A DNA stretch of 64,000 nt from Mycobacterium sp. DL (GCF_039729195.1 NZ_CP155796.1:5828001-5892000); one strand, 5' to 3'; shown: positions 34,082 through 44,525, counted from the stretch's first letter. Translations and numbers: made by a program. The notes: generated from the sequence alone by a model not told the origin.

Positions 34082-36426
34082 CGCCGGCGGAACGGCTCGC
34101 GGCCGACCGGCTGCTGCGGTGGCGGCAACAGCGGCTCGAGTGGTTTCACCGCCACCGTCGTCGGCGAATGGGTGGTGATCTCGAGCGGCTTGCCCGCATG
34201 GTGGATGGTCAGCGCCCCGTGCGGGCCGTCGCGCAGGCTGTAGGTGACTTCCTCGTGGTCGACCTCGACGGTCACGCGGAAGTCCTTCCACCGCAGCCGG
34301 AATCGTAGTCTGCTGATGCCCGGCGGCAGGCGCGGGTCGAGCGCCAGCAGGCCTTCGTCGTCGCGCAGGCCCCCGAACCCGCCGACGAGCGCGGTCCAGC
34401 TTCCCGCCAGGGACGCCAGATGCAGGCCGTCACCGGTGTTGCGGTGCAGGTTGCGCAGATCGATCAGCGCGGCCTCGTAGGCGTAGTCATGGGCGAGTTC
34501 CAGATGGCCGACCTCGGCACACATCACCGCCTGGGTGCACGCCGACAGCGACGAGTCCCGGGTGGTGCGCCGTTCGTAGTAGTCGACGTTGTGGGCCTTC
34601 TGCTCCGGGGTGAAGGCGTGGCTCTGCCACTGCATCGCCAGCACCAGATCGGCCTGCTTGATGACCTGCGCGGGGTAGAGCCGCACGTACGGCTCGTGCA
34701 GCAGCAGCGGATATTTGGTGTTCTCACTGAAGTCCCATTCGCGCAGCGTCGTGAAACCGTCGCACTGGGGGTGGACACCCAACTCCTCGTCATAGGGGAT
34801 GTGGACGGCGTCGCCCGCGTCGCGCCACGCCGCGGTCTCCTCGGTGTCCACCCCCAATTCTGCTGCGGCATCGAGATTCCGGGTACACGCATCGGCTGCG
34901 ATGCGCAGGTTCGCCGCGGCCATCATGTTGGTGAACACGTTGTCGCGCACGATGCCGGTGTACTCGTCGGGCCCGGTCACCCCGTCGATGCGCCACGCGC
35001 CGTGGCGGTCGTGGTGCCCGAGCGACAGCCACATCCGCGCGGTCTCGACGAGCACCGCCAGGCCGCACTCCTGCTCCAGCGACTCGTCGCCGGTCACCAC
35101 CCGGTACCGCTCGAATGCCATGGCGATGGCCGCGTTGACATGGAACGCCGCGGTGCCCGCCGGCCAGTACGCCGAGCACTCCTCGCCGTGGATCGTCCGC
35201 CACGGAAAGGTCGCACCCTTGAGATCCAGCTCGGCGGCACGGTCGCGCGCCATGTCCAGCGTCGACGCCCGCCACCTCAGGGCGTCGGCGGCCGCGTGCG
35301 GTGCGGTGTAGGTGAGGACCGGGAGCACATAGCCCTCGGTGTCCCAGAAGGCATGTCCGTCATAGCCGTTACCGGTGAGTCCCTTGCCGGCGATCGCGCG
35401 GCGTTCTGCGCGAGTGGTGGCCTGCATGACGTGGAAGAGCCCGAACCGCACCGCCTGCTGGCAGTCGGGGTCGCCGTCGACCTCGACGTCGGCACAGTCC
35501 CAGAAGTCGTCGAGATACTCGCGCTGCGAATCGAGAAGACCCTGCCACCCGGTGTAGCGCGCGCTGGCGATGGCGGCCGCCGCCTGGTCGCGCAACGCCG
35601 GGCGGGATCGCAGACTCGACCACCCATAGGCCAGGTACTTGACGATGCGCAGTCGCTCACCGGCTTTCAGGCCGCACACCACAGTGGTGCGGGCCCAGTC
35701 ATCACCGGCATCACCGCTGATCTCGACCCGCCCGGGGGCTTCGACGACGTGGTCCATGGCGGCGGCCATCGTCAGGCCTGTCCCGCGGGTGCGGTGGATC
35801 AGCAGTGCGCCGCGCTCACTGACCTCGTACTGCACCGGTTCCAGCGGATTCACCAGCGCCGCCGCGACCCGCGGGTCGTCCGACGGTGTGGGCAGGTCCT
35901 CGTTGGCCACCAACTCGGACTGCAGCGTGACCCGCACGTCGTCGACGGCCTCCACCTCGTATTCGATCGCGGCCAGCCCCCGTTGCGCCAGCGAGACCAG
36001 GCGCGTCGACACGATCCGGATCTGCTTGCCGGCGGGCGAGCGCCATTCGGCGGTACGCATCAGGGTTCCCGCACGCATGTCGAGAGTTCTTTCGTGCGAG
36101 AGCAACTCGCCGTAGCGGATGTCGAACGGTTCGTCCTCGACCAGAAGCCGGATCAACTTGCCGTTGGTGACGTTGACTACGGACTGCCCGTCCTCGGGAT
36201 AGCCGTACCCGGCTTCGGCGTACGGCAGCGGGCGCACCTCGTAGTACCCGTTGAGGTAGGTGCCCGGCAGTCCCCACGGCTCGCCCTCGTCGAGGTTGCC
36301 GCGGAACCCGATATGGCCGTTGGACAGCGCGAACAGCGACTCGGTCTGCGGCAGCAGGTCGAGTCTCAACTCTGTTTCCCGGACCTGCCACGGCTCGACC
36401 GGGAACGCCTCGTCGGTGATCATCAT
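34078..36426 (-). CDS. GH65 family glycoside phosphorylase/hydrolase
   Basis: 782 residues. N-terminal super-sandwich ([20 protein letters not shown]) and (alpha/alpha)6 barrel: [40 protein letters not shown] and [20 protein letters not shown] with the catalytic general-acid Glu, then [20 protein letters not shown] and C-terminal [20 protein letters not shown]. Enzymes of this family phosphorolyse or hydrolyse maltose, trehalose or kojibiose. M. tuberculosis Rv3401 is the likely counterpart. It follows the beta-phosphoglucomutase-like HAD gene with a 4-bp overlap, consistent with phosphorolysis to beta-glucose-1-phosphate and isomerisation to glucose-6-phosphate. Confidence 0.93.
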   Translation of the reverse strand: MMITDEAFPVEPWQVRETELRLDLLPQTESLFALSNGHIGFRGNLDEGEPWGLPGTYLNGYYEVRPLPYAEAGYGYPEDGQSVVNVTNGKLIRLLVEDEPFDIRYGELLSHERTLDMRAGTLMRTAEWRSPAGKQIRIVSTRLVSLAQRGLAAIEYEVEAVDDVRVTLQSELVANEDLPTPSDDPRVAAALVNPLEPVQYEVSERGALLIHRTRGTGLTMAAAMDHVVEAPGRVEISGDAGDDWARTTVVCGLKAGERLRIVKYLAYGWSSLRSRPALRDQAAAAIASARYTGWQGLLDSQREYLDDFWDCADVEVDGDPDCQQAVRFGLFHVMQATTRAERRAIAGKGLTGNGYDGHAFWDTEGYVLPVLTYTAPHAAADALRWRASTLDMARDRAAELDLKGATFPWRTIHGEECSAYWPAGTAAFHVNAAIAMAFERYRVVTGDESLEQECGLAVLVETARMWLSLGHHDRHGAWRIDGVTGPDEYTGIVRDNVFTNMMAAANLRIAADACTRNLDAAAELGVDTEETAAWRDAGDAVHIPYDEELGVHPQCDGFTTLREWDFSENTKYPLLLHEPYVRLYPAQVIKQADLVLAMQWQSHAFTPEQKAHNVDYYERRTTRDSSLSACTQAVMCAEVGHLELAHDYAYEAALIDLRNLHRNTGDGLHLASLAGSWTALVGGFGGLRDDEGLLALDPRLPPGISRLRFRLRWKDFRVTVEVDHEEVTYSLRDGPHGALTIHHAGKPLEITTHSPTTVAVKPLEPLLPPPQQPVGREPFRRR

Positions 36427-37136
36427 GGCTCGAGCAGCTCCCCCAGGTCGGTGACGACGATATCTGCGCCGTTGTCCCGCAACGCTTCTGACTGTCCTAC
36501 CCGATCCACACCCACCACCAGGCCGAAGTTCCCGGCTCGGCCGGCGGCCACCCCGGACAGCGCGTCCTCGAACACCGCGGCATCGGCGGGGTCGACGTCG
36601 AGGAGTTGGGCGGCGCGCAGGAACGAATCCGGCGCGGGCTTGCCCGGCAGTCCCTCGGTACGCAGGGTGACGCCGTCGACCCGATGCTCGATGTAGGTGT
36701 CCAGCCCGGTCATCTCGAGCACCTCGGCGGTGTTGGCGCTCGACGACACGACGGCGCGCCGCAGGCCCGCCCGCGCCGTCGCCTCCAGATATCGCCGCGA
36801 TCCCTCGAACACCGTCACCCCGTCGGCGCGCAGCGTGTGCTGGAACGCATCGTTCTTGCGGGTGCCGAGATCGCTGACCGTGTCGTCGTCGACGGTGATG
36901 TCCCGGTGACCCAGAAACGACCGGATCCCGTCCTCACGCGGTTTCCCGTCGACGTAGGAGTCGTAGTCGGCGCCGGCGTCGAACGGCACGAACGGCTCAC
37001 CGGTCTGATCGCTGCGGGTGCGCAGGTACTCGTCGAACATCGCCTTCCACGCCCGCCGGTGCACACTGGCGGTGTCGGTGAGCACACCGTCGAGGTCGAA
37101 GAGACAGGCGCGTATCCGGTCGGGTAGGCCGAGCAT
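36423..37136 (-). CDS. HAD hydrolase, beta-phosphoglucomutase-like
   Basis: 237 residues from ATG 37136 ([20 protein letters not shown]). HAD motif I is [10 protein letters not shown], the cap-domain motif contains VHRRAWK, motif II is AVVSSSANT, motif III lies in [20 protein letters not shown] and motif IV is [20 protein letters not shown]. The match to beta-phosphoglucomutases, and the Rv3400-Rv3401-like order with GH65, support conversion of beta-glucose-1-phosphate to glucose-6-phosphate. Confidence 0.9.
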   Translation of the reverse strand: MLGLPDRIRACLFDLDGVLTDTASVHRRAWKAMFDEYLRTRSDQTGEPFVPFDAGADYDSYVDGKPREDGIRSFLGHRDITVDDDTVSDLGTRKNDAFQHTLRADGVTVFEGSRRYLEATARAGLRRAVVSSSANTAEVLEMTGLDTYIEHRVDGVTLRTEGLPGKPAPDSFLRAAQLLDVDPADAAVFEDALSGVAAGRAGNFGLVVGVDRVGQSEALRDNGADIVVTDLGELLEP

Positions 37137-37198
37137 CCCCCACTCATACCCCGTCGCGCCGGGAATGCAAGCCAGGAAAGGCCGGGTTGGAGCAAAGT

Positions 37199-38065
37199 AT
37201 GCGAATCGGTGTGGTGTTTCCCCAGACGGAACTCGGCGGCGATCCGGGTGCGGTCCGTGCGTACGGCCAGCGCGTCGAAGAACTCGGATTCGCCCACGTG
37301 CTGGCCTACGACCACGTCGTCGGCGCCGACCCGGACGTTCATCGGGGCTGGTCGGGTCCGTATGACATCGACACCACATTTCACGAGCCGTTGGTGATGT
37401 TCGGCTATCTCGCCGCGGTCACGGCAAAGCTGGAGCTGGTCACCGGCGTGATCATCCTTCCGCAGCGGCAGACGGCGCTGGTGGCCAAGCAGGCCGCCGA
37501 AGTCGACCTTCTCAGTGGCGGGCGGTTGCGATTCGGCGTGGGTGTCGGCTGGAACGCCGTCGAATACGAGGCGCTGGGCGAGCAGTTCACCAACCGGGGG
37601 CGTCGCTCCGAGGAACAGATGGAGCTGCTCCGGCTGCTGTGGACGCAGCGCACCGTGACCTTCGACGGCCGCTACCACCAGGTCACCGGGGCCGGTATCG
37701 CGCCGCTGCCGGCGCAACGGCCGATTCCGCTGTGGATCGGCGCCGCGTCGGCGCCCGGCTACGCGCGGGCGGGCCGGCTGGCCGACGGATGGTTCCCGAT
37801 GATGCGGCCTGGACCCGCCCTCGACGAGGCCAGGGCCGTCGTCGACGCCGCCGCCCGGGACGCGGGCCGCAACCCGTCACACGTCGGGATGGAAGGCCGC
37901 GTGACCTGGCAGCGCGACATCGAGCGGGTCACGGCCGAGATCGGCGAGTGGGCCGAGCACGGTGCCACACACCTCTCGGTGAACACGATGGGCGCGGGGC
38001 TTCGCTCGGTCGACGACCATCTGGCGGTACTCGAATCGGTCGCAGTCGGCGCCGGACTGGGTTAG
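37199..38065 (+). CDS. LLM-class F420-dependent oxidoreductase
   Basis: 288 residues from ATG 37199 ([20 protein letters not shown]). Luciferase-like barrel: [60 protein letters not shown], and [20 protein letters not shown]. Mycobacterial members of this subfamily use F420; the substrate is unknown. It is divergent from the HAD-GH65 operon with a 62-bp intergenic space. Confidence 0.87.
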   Translation: MRIGVVFPQTELGGDPGAVRAYGQRVEELGFAHVLAYDHVVGADPDVHRGWSGPYDIDTTFHEPLVMFGYLAAVTAKLELVTGVIILPQRQTALVAKQAAEVDLLSGGRLRFGVGVGWNAVEYEALGEQFTNRGRRSEEQMELLRLLWTQRTVTFDGRYHQVTGAGIAPLPAQRPIPLWIGAASAPGYARAGRLADGWFPMMRPGPALDEARAVVDAAARDAGRNPSHVGMEGRVTWQRDIERVTAEIGEWAEHGATHLSVNTMGAGLRSVDDHLAVLESVAVGAGLG

Positions 38066-38077
38066 CGCCGGACCGAG

Positions 38078-38950
38078 TCAGGCCACGCCGAACATCGCCC
38101 GCAGGTCGGCGGTCCGCCACACGATCAGCCCGACGAAGACCACCAGCAGCGCCACGGTCGCCCCGGCCTGCACCAGGTTGCGCTGCTGTCTGGGCGCGTA
38201 GACATACGCGGCCGCGACCACAGCGCCGGTGACGAGCCCGCCGAGGTGCCCCTGCCAGCTGATGTTCTGCGACGTGATCAACGGGTAGACGAATGTGAAG
38301 ACCATGTTCAGCACGATGATCGCGGCCACCCCGCGGACGTCCATCCGCAATTTGCGCCCGACCACGAACGTCGCACCGAACAGGCCGAAGACCGCGCCGG
38401 ACGCACCGGCGGTCAACGCGTTCAGTGTCAGCAGATACACCAGCACCGACCCGCCCAACGCGCTGAGCAGGTACAGCCCGACGAAGCGCAGTCGACCCAG
38501 CGCCATCTCCAGCGGTGGACCCACGAAGTACAGCGCCAGCATGTTGAACGCGATGTGGGCCGTCCCGAAATGCAGGAACGCCGAGGTCAGCAGCCGGTAC
38601 ACCTCGCCGTCGGCGACTGCGGGTGACCACAGGCCCAGGGCCCGTTCCAGGCCGGGCGACGCCATCTGCAGCACGAACATCAGCACGTTGAGCCCGATCA
38701 GCACGTATGTGACGAGCGGCGTCGCGGACTTCGGCGGGGCGCCACCGAACGGCGTGGTCACCTGACGCACCGAACGGGCGCCCTCTCCGAAACACACCGG
38801 GCACTGGTGACCGACCGAGGCGCTGTGCATGCACTCGGGGCAGATGAACTGGTTGCACCGGGTGCAGCGGACGTAGGTCGGCCGGTCGGGATGCCGGTAG
38901 CAGGTGGGTGTCTGTGGTGGGGTTCCCGGCGGGTTCGGGTAGTAGCTCAC
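38078..38950 (-). CDS. Rhomboid intramembrane serine protease with N-terminal zinc motif
   Basis: 290 residues from GTG 38950. The N-terminal 55 residues hold a B-box-like zinc motif (CYRHPDRPTYVRCTRCNQFI, CPECMHSASVGHQCPVC). Six helices follow, with TSAFLHFGTAHIAFNMLALY (family HxxxN), LTAGASGAVFGLFGATFVVG (catalytic Ser in GASG) and ISWQGHLGGLVTGAVVAAAY (catalytic His). It cleaves membrane proteins within the bilayer. Layout matches other actinobacterial rhomboids. Substrate unknown. Confidence 0.92.
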   Translation of the reverse strand: MSYYPNPPGTPPQTPTCYRHPDRPTYVRCTRCNQFICPECMHSASVGHQCPVCFGEGARSVRQVTTPFGGAPPKSATPLVTYVLIGLNVLMFVLQMASPGLERALGLWSPAVADGEVYRLLTSAFLHFGTAHIAFNMLALYFVGPPLEMALGRLRFVGLYLLSALGGSVLVYLLTLNALTAGASGAVFGLFGATFVVGRKLRMDVRGVAAIIVLNMVFTFVYPLITSQNISWQGHLGGLVTGAVVAAAYVYAPRQQRNLVQAGATVALLVVFVGLIVWRTADLRAMFGVA

Positions 38951-38972
38951 TTCTGCCCCACGTTCGCCCCGC

Positions 38973-39380
38973 TCACAAGACCCCGAACAGTTCGATCCAG
39001 TTTCCGTCCGGGTCGGCGACGAACATCCAGCCCATCCCGGGGACCGGCGCGAACTCCGTCAGCGGTTCGACGACCTCGTACCCGGAGGCCTCGAACGCCT
39101 CGGCGACGGCCCGCAGGTTGTTGACCCCGATCGTGAAGTACCTCAGACCTGCCTGCGCCCGGCCACCTCCCGGCGCGGCCGGTGCTGCGGGAGCCGGCGT
39201 GTAGGTGACGAGCTTGACCACGCTGCTACCCAGCGAGTACCGGCGCTGCGAGCCGCCGGGAAACTCGATCTCACCCTGCGGTTCGAGTTCGAGGAACCCC
39301 TCGTAGAAGGCCACCATCGCGTCGAGGTCGGTGGTGACGAGACCCACCTCGATGCCGGGCATCAGCAAGTCGAGCTTCAC
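38973..39380 (-). CDS. VOC-family protein (glyoxalase fold)
   Basis: 135 residues, start GTG 39380 (MKLDLLMPGIEVGLVTTDLD). The N-terminal half GLVTTDLDAMVAFYEGFLEL and the C-terminal MGWMFVADPDGNWIELFGVL with the closing metal-ligand Glu are those of vicinal oxygen chelate proteins. A Pro/Ala-rich loop APAAPAAPGGG lies between the modules. Substrate not inferable. Confidence 0.85.
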   Translation of the reverse strand: MKLDLLMPGIEVGLVTTDLDAMVAFYEGFLELEPQGEIEFPGGSQRRYSLGSSVVKLVTYTPAPAAPAAPGGGRAQAGLRYFTIGVNNLRAVAEAFEASGYEVVEPLTEFAPVPGMGWMFVADPDGNWIELFGVL

Positions 39381-39390
39381 GGGCACCACG

Positions 39391-40038
39391 CTATCGCGCC
39401 AGCAGTTCGGTCGCCGGAGCATCCCATCGGTCCAGGTTGACCGCTGATGCCAGCGGGCGGCGTCGCACCGGGCCGTGCCTGCCTTTGGGCCAGCCGACCA
39501 CGATGTGCCCTGCGAGCATCCAGTCGTCGGGGACCCCGACGGCTTCGCGGAGCACCTGCTCCCCGTCGTAGGAGGCCCAGCTGGTCAGGCACGCCCCGAG
39601 ACCCTGCGCGCGGGCGGCAAGCTGGAAGTTCTGCATCGCCGGGAAGATCGAGCCGCCCAGCAGCAGCTCCGAGGCGGTCGGAAAGCGTTTCTGGGTGAAC
39701 AACACCGAGGTGAACTCACCGGCCCGATCGTGCAGCTCGTAGGTGGCGCGGTTGTTACGGGCCCGTGGGCTGTGGTCGTCGGGGTCCGGCCGGCTCATGC
39801 CGTACACGGGCTCGATGACCGCCAGCGCGTGCGCTGCGGCCTTCGCGACGACTGCGCGCTGCTCGACCGACCTCAGCACGACGAACCGCCACGCCTGGGC
39901 ATTGGCGCCCGACGGCGCCCACGTCGCCGCTTCCAGACACCGGCGCAGTGTGGTGTCGTCCACGGGGTCCCCGGTGAAGCGGCGGATCGTGCGGGCGGTG
40001 GCCATCGTCTCCCACACATCGCGGGTTTCTGAGTGCAT
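39391..40038 (-). CDS. Nitroreductase-family flavoprotein
   Basis: 215 residues. ATARTIRRFTGDPVDDTTLR is the FMN-binding N-terminus, followed by TWAPSGANAQAWRFVVLRSV, FPAMQNFQLAARAQGLGACL and GHIVVGWPKGRHGPVRRRPL. NAD(P)H-dependent FMN enzymes of this type reduce nitro compounds, quinones or enones. A start at the internal Met (40005) is possible. The 291 bp upstream to 40329 show nothing I can name beyond the divergent promoters expected there. Confidence 0.88.
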   Translation of the reverse strand: MHSETRDVWETMATARTIRRFTGDPVDDTTLRRCLEAATWAPSGANAQAWRFVVLRSVEQRAVVAKAAAHALAVIEPVYGMSRPDPDDHSPRARNNRATYELHDRAGEFTSVLFTQKRFPTASELLLGGSIFPAMQNFQLAARAQGLGACLTSWASYDGEQVLREAVGVPDDWMLAGHIVVGWPKGRHGPVRRRPLASAVNLDRWDAPATELLAR

Positions 40039-40329
40039 GCGGCCAACCTAGCGAGACCCGTCGATAACAATTCGGTCACGTCGCAGATCACGATCAATTA
40101 AGGGTTGCCGGCAAATTCTGAGAGATTTCGCGTTCTGCACTGTGACGAGGCGTTTCATTCGACCCGATTCACTCGATTCTGAGGCGAAGGTCACGGCGTG
40201 TGGCTGTAACGTTTTGCCGCCCTTCACATTTGTCGGATCGCGCTCGGTTTGGGCACTTCGGATCGCGGCTACCTTGGATTTCGGGCGGGGTTGCAAGTAA
40301 CCGACTCACAATTCGAAGGACCAAAACAC

Positions 40330-40734
40330 ATGAATCTCAGTGGTAACACCATGCGCCGCAACGTGGCCGGCATCGGGGCGGCTTGTCTTTTCGGTGGCTT
40401 GGCCGTCGCAACCGTTGCGGCTCCGGCGGCCGGCGCACAGCCTGCTGACCAGTGCAGCGCCAGCGCGGTCTCCGGCACCGTCAGTTCGGTCACGGGTCAG
40501 GCACGCGCGTACCTCGATGCGCACCCGGGCGCGAACCAGGCCGTCACCGCGGCGTTCAACCAGCCGCGACCCGACGCCGAGGCCAACCTGCGCGGCTACT
40601 TCACCGCCAACTCGGGGGAGTACTACGAGTTGCGCGGCATTCTGGCGCCGATCGGCGACGTGCAGCGCAACTGCAACATCACCGTTCTCCCCGGTGAGCT
40701 CGTGTCGGCCTACAACACCTTCATGGCCGGCTGA
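40330..40734 (+). CDS. Haemophore-related secreted protein (MHB type)
   Basis: 134 residues with a signal peptide (RRNVAGIGAACLFGGLAVAT ... AGAQ). The mature part has two Cys (DQCSASAVSGTVSSVTGQAR ... VQRNCNITVL), the segment RAYLDAHPGANQAVTAAFNQ and C-terminal LPGELVSAYNTFMAG. These features match mycobacterial haemophore-like proteins of the Rv0203 group, which bind haem outside the cell and pass it to MmpL3/11. No MmpL gene is near, so haem import is inferred from the family only. Confidence 0.85.
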   Translation: MNLSGNTMRRNVAGIGAACLFGGLAVATVAAPAAGAQPADQCSASAVSGTVSSVTGQARAYLDAHPGANQAVTAAFNQPRPDAEANLRGYFTANSGEYYELRGILAPIGDVQRNCNITVLPGELVSAYNTFMAG

Positions 40735-40751
40735 TCTCCGGCTGATCTCTG

Positions 40752-40785
40752 GCCGCGGCGGCGGGTTCTTTCTCGCCGCCGCGGC
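40752..40785 (+). terminator. Intrinsic-type terminator hairpin
   Basis: GCCGCGGCGGCG (40752-40763) and CGCCGCCGCGGC (40774-40785) make a perfect 12-bp GC stem with a 10-base U-rich loop, 18 bp after the haemophore-like gene. No U-tail follows, as is usual in mycobacteria. It separates this gene from the next secreted protein. Confidence 0.7.
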
Positions 40786-40802
40786 ACTTAGACTGACTTC
40801 CT

Positions 40803-41249
40803 ATGAGGCCGACAAGACCAGCCGTGATGGCTGCGGTGGTGCTGACGACGTGGTGGGCCGCCGCTGTGCCCGCGCAGGCCCAGCCCGCTCCACCCCCGCC
40901 GGCACCGGCGCCCGCCCCTGCTGAGGGGCTCAAGACCACCATCGACGCCGACGGCTCCTACGCGGTCGGCACGGACATCGCACCCGGGGTGTACCAGTCC
41001 GCCGGACCGGTCGACGACGGTGCCTGCTACTGGAAGCGCACCGCCGGCGACGAACTCGTCGACAACGCACTGACCAAGAAGCCGGCGTTCGTCGAGATCC
41101 TGCCGACCGACACCACGTTCTCCACCAGCGACTGCCAGGTCTGGCAGCTCAGCAACACCCCCCCGCCGCCCCCACCGGGCCCCGGCGACCTGCTGGGCCA
41201 GCTGACCGGCCTGGTCGGCAGCGGATTCTTCTCGGGCGGTCCGCGCTGA
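40803..41249 (+). CDS. Secreted proline-rich hypothetical protein
   Basis: 148 residues with a signal peptide (AVMAAVVLTTWWAAAVPAQA) and a Pro/Ala linker (QPAPPPPAPAPAPAEG). The domain GLKTTIDADGSYAVGTDIAP, GVYQSAGPVDDGACYWKRTA and FSTSDCQVWQLSNTPPPPPP contains two Cys, probably a disulfide. Similar small domains occur in secreted actinobacterial proteins. The C-terminal tail is Gly/Pro-rich. Function unknown. Confidence 0.78.
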   Translation: MRPTRPAVMAAVVLTTWWAAAVPAQAQPAPPPPAPAPAPAEGLKTTIDADGSYAVGTDIAPGVYQSAGPVDDGACYWKRTAGDELVDNALTKKPAFVEILPTDTTFSTSDCQVWQLSNTPPPPPPGPGDLLGQLTGLVGSGFFSGGPR

Positions 41250-41359
41250 CCACGGGCCGGACTGTCGTCTCCGACGATGGCAGGATCGTCATCCCCTCCG
41301 ACCTCGACGCGGTCACCTCGACGGGCGACGAGGACCACTCCGGTGTCGACCCGGCGTCG

Positions 41360-42505
41360 GTGGACCGGATCTGGCAGGCGGCCCGGCACTGGTACGCAGC
41401 GGGAATGCAGCCCGCGATCCAGGTCTGCCTGCGCCGCGACGGGCGGGTGATCCTCGACCGGGCGATCGGCCACGGCTGGGGCAACGGGCCCTCCGATCCG
41501 GCCGATGCCGAGAAGATCGTGGTGTCCACCACGACGCCGTTCTGCGTGTACTCCGCCGCCAAGGCGATCACCACGACCGTCGCCCACATGCTCGTCGAAC
41601 GCGGCGCGTTCTCGCTCGACGACCGGGTGTGCGACTACCTGCCCGGCTACACCAGCCACGGCAAGGACCGCACCACCATCCGTCATGTGATGACCCACAG
41701 CGCCGGGGTCCCGTTCGCCACCGGCCCCAAACCCGACCTCAAGCGGATGGACGACAGCGACTACGCGCGCGAGATGCTCGGCGCGATGAAGCCGGTGTAC
41801 CGGCCGGGCCTGGTGCACATCTACCACGGTGTGACGTGGGGTCCGCTGATGCGCGAGATCATCAACGCCGCAACGGGCCGCAACATCCGCGACATCCTGC
41901 GCGAGGAGATCCTGGAACCGCTGGGCTTCCGGTGGACCAACTACGGCGTTGCCGCAGTTGACGTTCCGCTGGTCGCGCCCAGTCACGTCACCGGCAAACC
42001 GCTGCCCGCCCCGATCGCCAAGGCGTTCAAGACCGCGGTCGGAGGCACCCCGCAGCAGATCATCCCGTTCTCGAACACCCCACACTTCCTGACCGGTGTC
42101 ATCCCGTCGTCCAACACCGTCTCCAACGCCAACGAGCTGTCCCGGTTCGCCGAAATGCTTTGCCGTGGTGGAGAACTCGACGGCATCCGGGTGCTGTCCG
42201 CGCAGACGCTGCGCGGCGCGACCGCAGAGTGCCGGCGGCTGCGTCCGGACCTGGCAACCGGGCTCGCGCCGATGCGATGGGGTACCGGCTACATGCTCGG
42301 ATCGAAGCGCTTCGGCCCGTTCGGCCGTGACGGGGCAGGCGCCTTCGGCCACACCGGGTTGACCGACATCGCCGTGTGGGCCGATCCGACCCGGGCGCTG
42401 TCGGTGGCGGTGGTCAGCAGCGGCAAACCCGGCGGGCATCGCGAGGCCAAGCGCTACCCGCAACTGCTGGACCGGATCAACGCCGAGATTCCCCGGATCG
42501 CCTAG
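41360..42505 (+). CDS. Serine hydrolase of the beta-lactamase/esterase (class C) family
   Basis: 381 residues from GTG 41360. In-frame codons upstream to about 41261 (TVVSDDGRIVIPSDLDAVTS) look like protein but lack a standard start, so the N-terminus may be longer. The SxxK motif is CVYSAAKAITTTVAHML, with MTHSAGVPFA and HIYHGVTWGPLMREII supplying the second motif, and FGHTGLTDIAVW resembling the HxG third motif. Mycobacteria encode many such lipase/esterase-like proteins. Probably an esterase or peptidase. Confidence 0.85.
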   Translation: MDRIWQAARHWYAAGMQPAIQVCLRRDGRVILDRAIGHGWGNGPSDPADAEKIVVSTTTPFCVYSAAKAITTTVAHMLVERGAFSLDDRVCDYLPGYTSHGKDRTTIRHVMTHSAGVPFATGPKPDLKRMDDSDYAREMLGAMKPVYRPGLVHIYHGVTWGPLMREIINAATGRNIRDILREEILEPLGFRWTNYGVAAVDVPLVAPSHVTGKPLPAPIAKAFKTAVGGTPQQIIPFSNTPHFLTGVIPSSNTVSNANELSRFAEMLCRGGELDGIRVLSAQTLRGATAECRRLRPDLATGLAPMRWGTGYMLGSKRFGPFGRDGAGAFGHTGLTDIAVWADPTRALSVAVVSSGKPGGHREAKRYPQLLDRINAEIPRIA

Positions 42506-43650
42506 TCTCCGCGCACGCCCCGGTAGATGCCCCACTTGACGATCCACGGCATCAGCACCCGCTCGAAGGTCCACGCCGGGAAGCGGAAAGCCTTGCCGTT
42601 GGGCGCGAACACCTCGAGCCCGTTGGGCTGGATGCCGAGCACCGACCCCCACCGACTCCTGGGTGGGCGGTAGCTACGCAGACTTTTCCCGGCGGATGCA
42701 GCAAGCACGTTGTGAGCGATCAGCCCGTCGGCACGGTTGCGTGCCGAGCTGCGGAGGGCGTCGGTGGCGGCGACGTCACCGACCGCAAAGACCTCGGGGT
42801 GCCCCGGCACCTGAAGCTCGGGGGTGACGCGGACGAAGCCCTGCTCGTCGAGCAGCACGGCGGGCAGCCAGTCGGTGTTGGGCCGCACCCGCCCTATCGC
42901 CCACAGCACCGCATCGGCGGAGGCGGCCGGCTGACCGGTGCTCCACTGCACGGGGTCGGCGGTCAGCTCGTCGCCGGTGAACCCCGGCGGCAGGTCGGCC
43001 CGGTGGCCCGGATGCAGTCCGACACCGGCTTCGGTGAGCCTGTGCCGGACCTTCTCCCAGGTGCGGGGATGATGCTCGGCCAGCGCGCGGTCGCCGGGGT
43101 AGTAGAGATCAACGCGCTTGTCGGGCCAGGTGGTCGCGATGTTCGCGGCGCTGCTGACGGCGGCGGCACCACCTCCGATGACGATCACCGACTTCGCGGC
43201 GGCGAGCCGCTCGTGCGGAGCACGCAGGTCCGTGCCGATCTCTGCTTCCGTCTGCAGTGTCGGTTGCCGCCAGAAGCCGTTGGTGACCCCGGTGGAGATG
43301 ACGAGCGTGTCGTACCCGACGTCGGTCGTCGAGCCGTCGGGCAACTGCACCGCCACCGTGCGGGCGACGAGGTCGACGGCGGTCAGGGTGCCGTGTACGG
43401 CGCGGACCCGGTCGAGGCCGCGGAACCGGCCGAAGGGGATCCAGTTGTGGCGGGCCCAGTCGTCGGGACGCGCCAACCGCCATCCCAGTTCCTGGCCGCT
43501 GACCAGCCCGGGCTTGGCCGAGATTCCCACGACGTCAGCATGTTTGGCGAGTTTGATCGCGGTGAGCACACCGGTGTCGCCGAGCCCGGCGATGACGACA
43601 CGATTCCCCGGTCGCTGCGCTCCTGCCCGCCGGACCCGATTCCACCTCAC
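42502..43650 (-). CDS. NAD(P)/FAD-dependent oxidoreductase (NDH-2/AIF-like)
   Basis: 382 residues from GTG 43650, overlapping the membrane gene's stop (GTGA). Two Rossmann motifs: NRVVIAGLGDTGVLTAIKLA (degenerate GxGxxG, FAD) and KSVIVIGGGAAAVSSAANIA (NAD(P)H). YDTLVISTGV, DAVLWAIGRVRPNTDWLPAV and PEVFAVGDVAATD give the FAD-binding GD motif. It resembles type II NADH dehydrogenases and AIFM2-like enzymes. Its coupling to a DUF1295 reductase suggests it feeds electrons to that protein or to lipid-soluble substrates. Confidence 0.85.
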   Translation of the reverse strand: MRWNRVRRAGAQRPGNRVVIAGLGDTGVLTAIKLAKHADVVGISAKPGLVSGQELGWRLARPDDWARHNWIPFGRFRGLDRVRAVHGTLTAVDLVARTVAVQLPDGSTTDVGYDTLVISTGVTNGFWRQPTLQTEAEIGTDLRAPHERLAAAKSVIVIGGGAAAVSSAANIATTWPDKRVDLYYPGDRALAEHHPRTWEKVRHRLTEAGVGLHPGHRADLPPGFTGDELTADPVQWSTGQPAASADAVLWAIGRVRPNTDWLPAVLLDEQGFVRVTPELQVPGHPEVFAVGDVAATDALRSSARNRADGLIAHNVLAASAGKSLRSYRPPRSRWGSVLGIQPNGLEVFAPNGKAFRFPAWTFERVLMPWIVKWGIYRGVRGD

Positions 43651-44525
43651 GCGCGGACCTTCCCGGGTGGCCGGGGCACGAACCGCGGTACCCGGTCGAC
43701 GACCGCCTGGTAGTCGGGGCGGCGCTCGAGGCTGCGGGTCTCCATCATCGGGATGCTCGCACCCAGGAACATCGCCAGCATCGCGACCGCGCCGATGAAC
43801 AGCCACCACGCGTCGGCAGGTGATGCGGCCACCCCGAACAGCGCCAGCGCGAACCAGAAGCCGAACTCGCCGAAGTAGTTCGGATGCCGCGACCAACTCC
43901 ACAGGCCGCGGTCCATCACCTCCCCCTGGCGTCTGTCCCTGACGAACCGGTGCATCTGCGTATCCGCGACGAACTCCAGTGCGACAGCGGCCATCCCGAC
44001 GACAAACGCGATGACGGTCAGCCACGCCATCCCGGTGCCCGGCGTCGTCACCGCGACGTAGACGGGCAGCATGCCGAGAAAGACCTGCAGGGTGGGGATC
44101 AGGTGGATGGCGACCAGATCCGCGACGAACTCGAACCGCCCCGCCCGCTCCCGGAACATCGGGTAGCGCCAATCTTCATGGTGCAGGCCGGGAAACGCGT
44201 ACAGCCAGTTGCCGGTGAGTCGCACCGCCCACGCGACGACGACCACCGCGAGCAGCCAGCACCGCCACGGCTCGACGTCGCTGCTCTGGGTCCACCAGTA
44301 GAGCAGCAGCAGGGGCGGGACGACGCTCCAGTACGCGTCGTAGAAACTCGAGTTGCCGAACCCGCGGCTGAACGCGAACACCACCAGCGTCGCGAGGATG
44401 TCGGCGATCAGCGTGTCGAGCCACAGCCTGCCAGTGCCGGGACCCCACACCAGCCAGGCCGCGGCCACTGCGATGGCCGCGGCGTAGGCGATCCCGACGA
44501 TCGCCAACGAGCGCGTTTTTGTCAC
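43647..44525 (-). CDS. DUF1295 membrane protein, steroid 5-alpha-reductase-like
   Basis: 292 residues from GTG 44525 (a GTG at 44540 is the alternative). Seven to eight helices, with DAYWSVVPPLLLLYWWTQSS, VRLTGNWLYAFPGLHHEDWR, RRQGEVMDRGLWSWSRHPNYFGE and the C-terminal ETRSLERRPDYQAVVDRVPR. The block G-LWxxSRHPNYFGE is diagnostic of DUF1295 and the isoprenylcysteine methyltransferase/5-alpha-reductase fold. Likely an NAD(P)H-dependent reductase of lipid or steroid double bonds; substrate unknown. Confidence 0.87.
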   Translation of the reverse strand: MTKTRSLAIVGIAYAAAIAVAAAWLVWGPGTGRLWLDTLIADILATLVVFAFSRGFGNSSFYDAYWSVVPPLLLLYWWTQSSDVEPWRCWLLAVVVVAWAVRLTGNWLYAFPGLHHEDWRYPMFRERAGRFEFVADLVAIHLIPTLQVFLGMLPVYVAVTTPGTGMAWLTVIAFVVGMAAVALEFVADTQMHRFVRDRRQGEVMDRGLWSWSRHPNYFGEFGFWFALALFGVAASPADAWWLFIGAVAMLAMFLGASIPMMETRSLERRPDYQAVVDRVPRFVPRPPGKVRA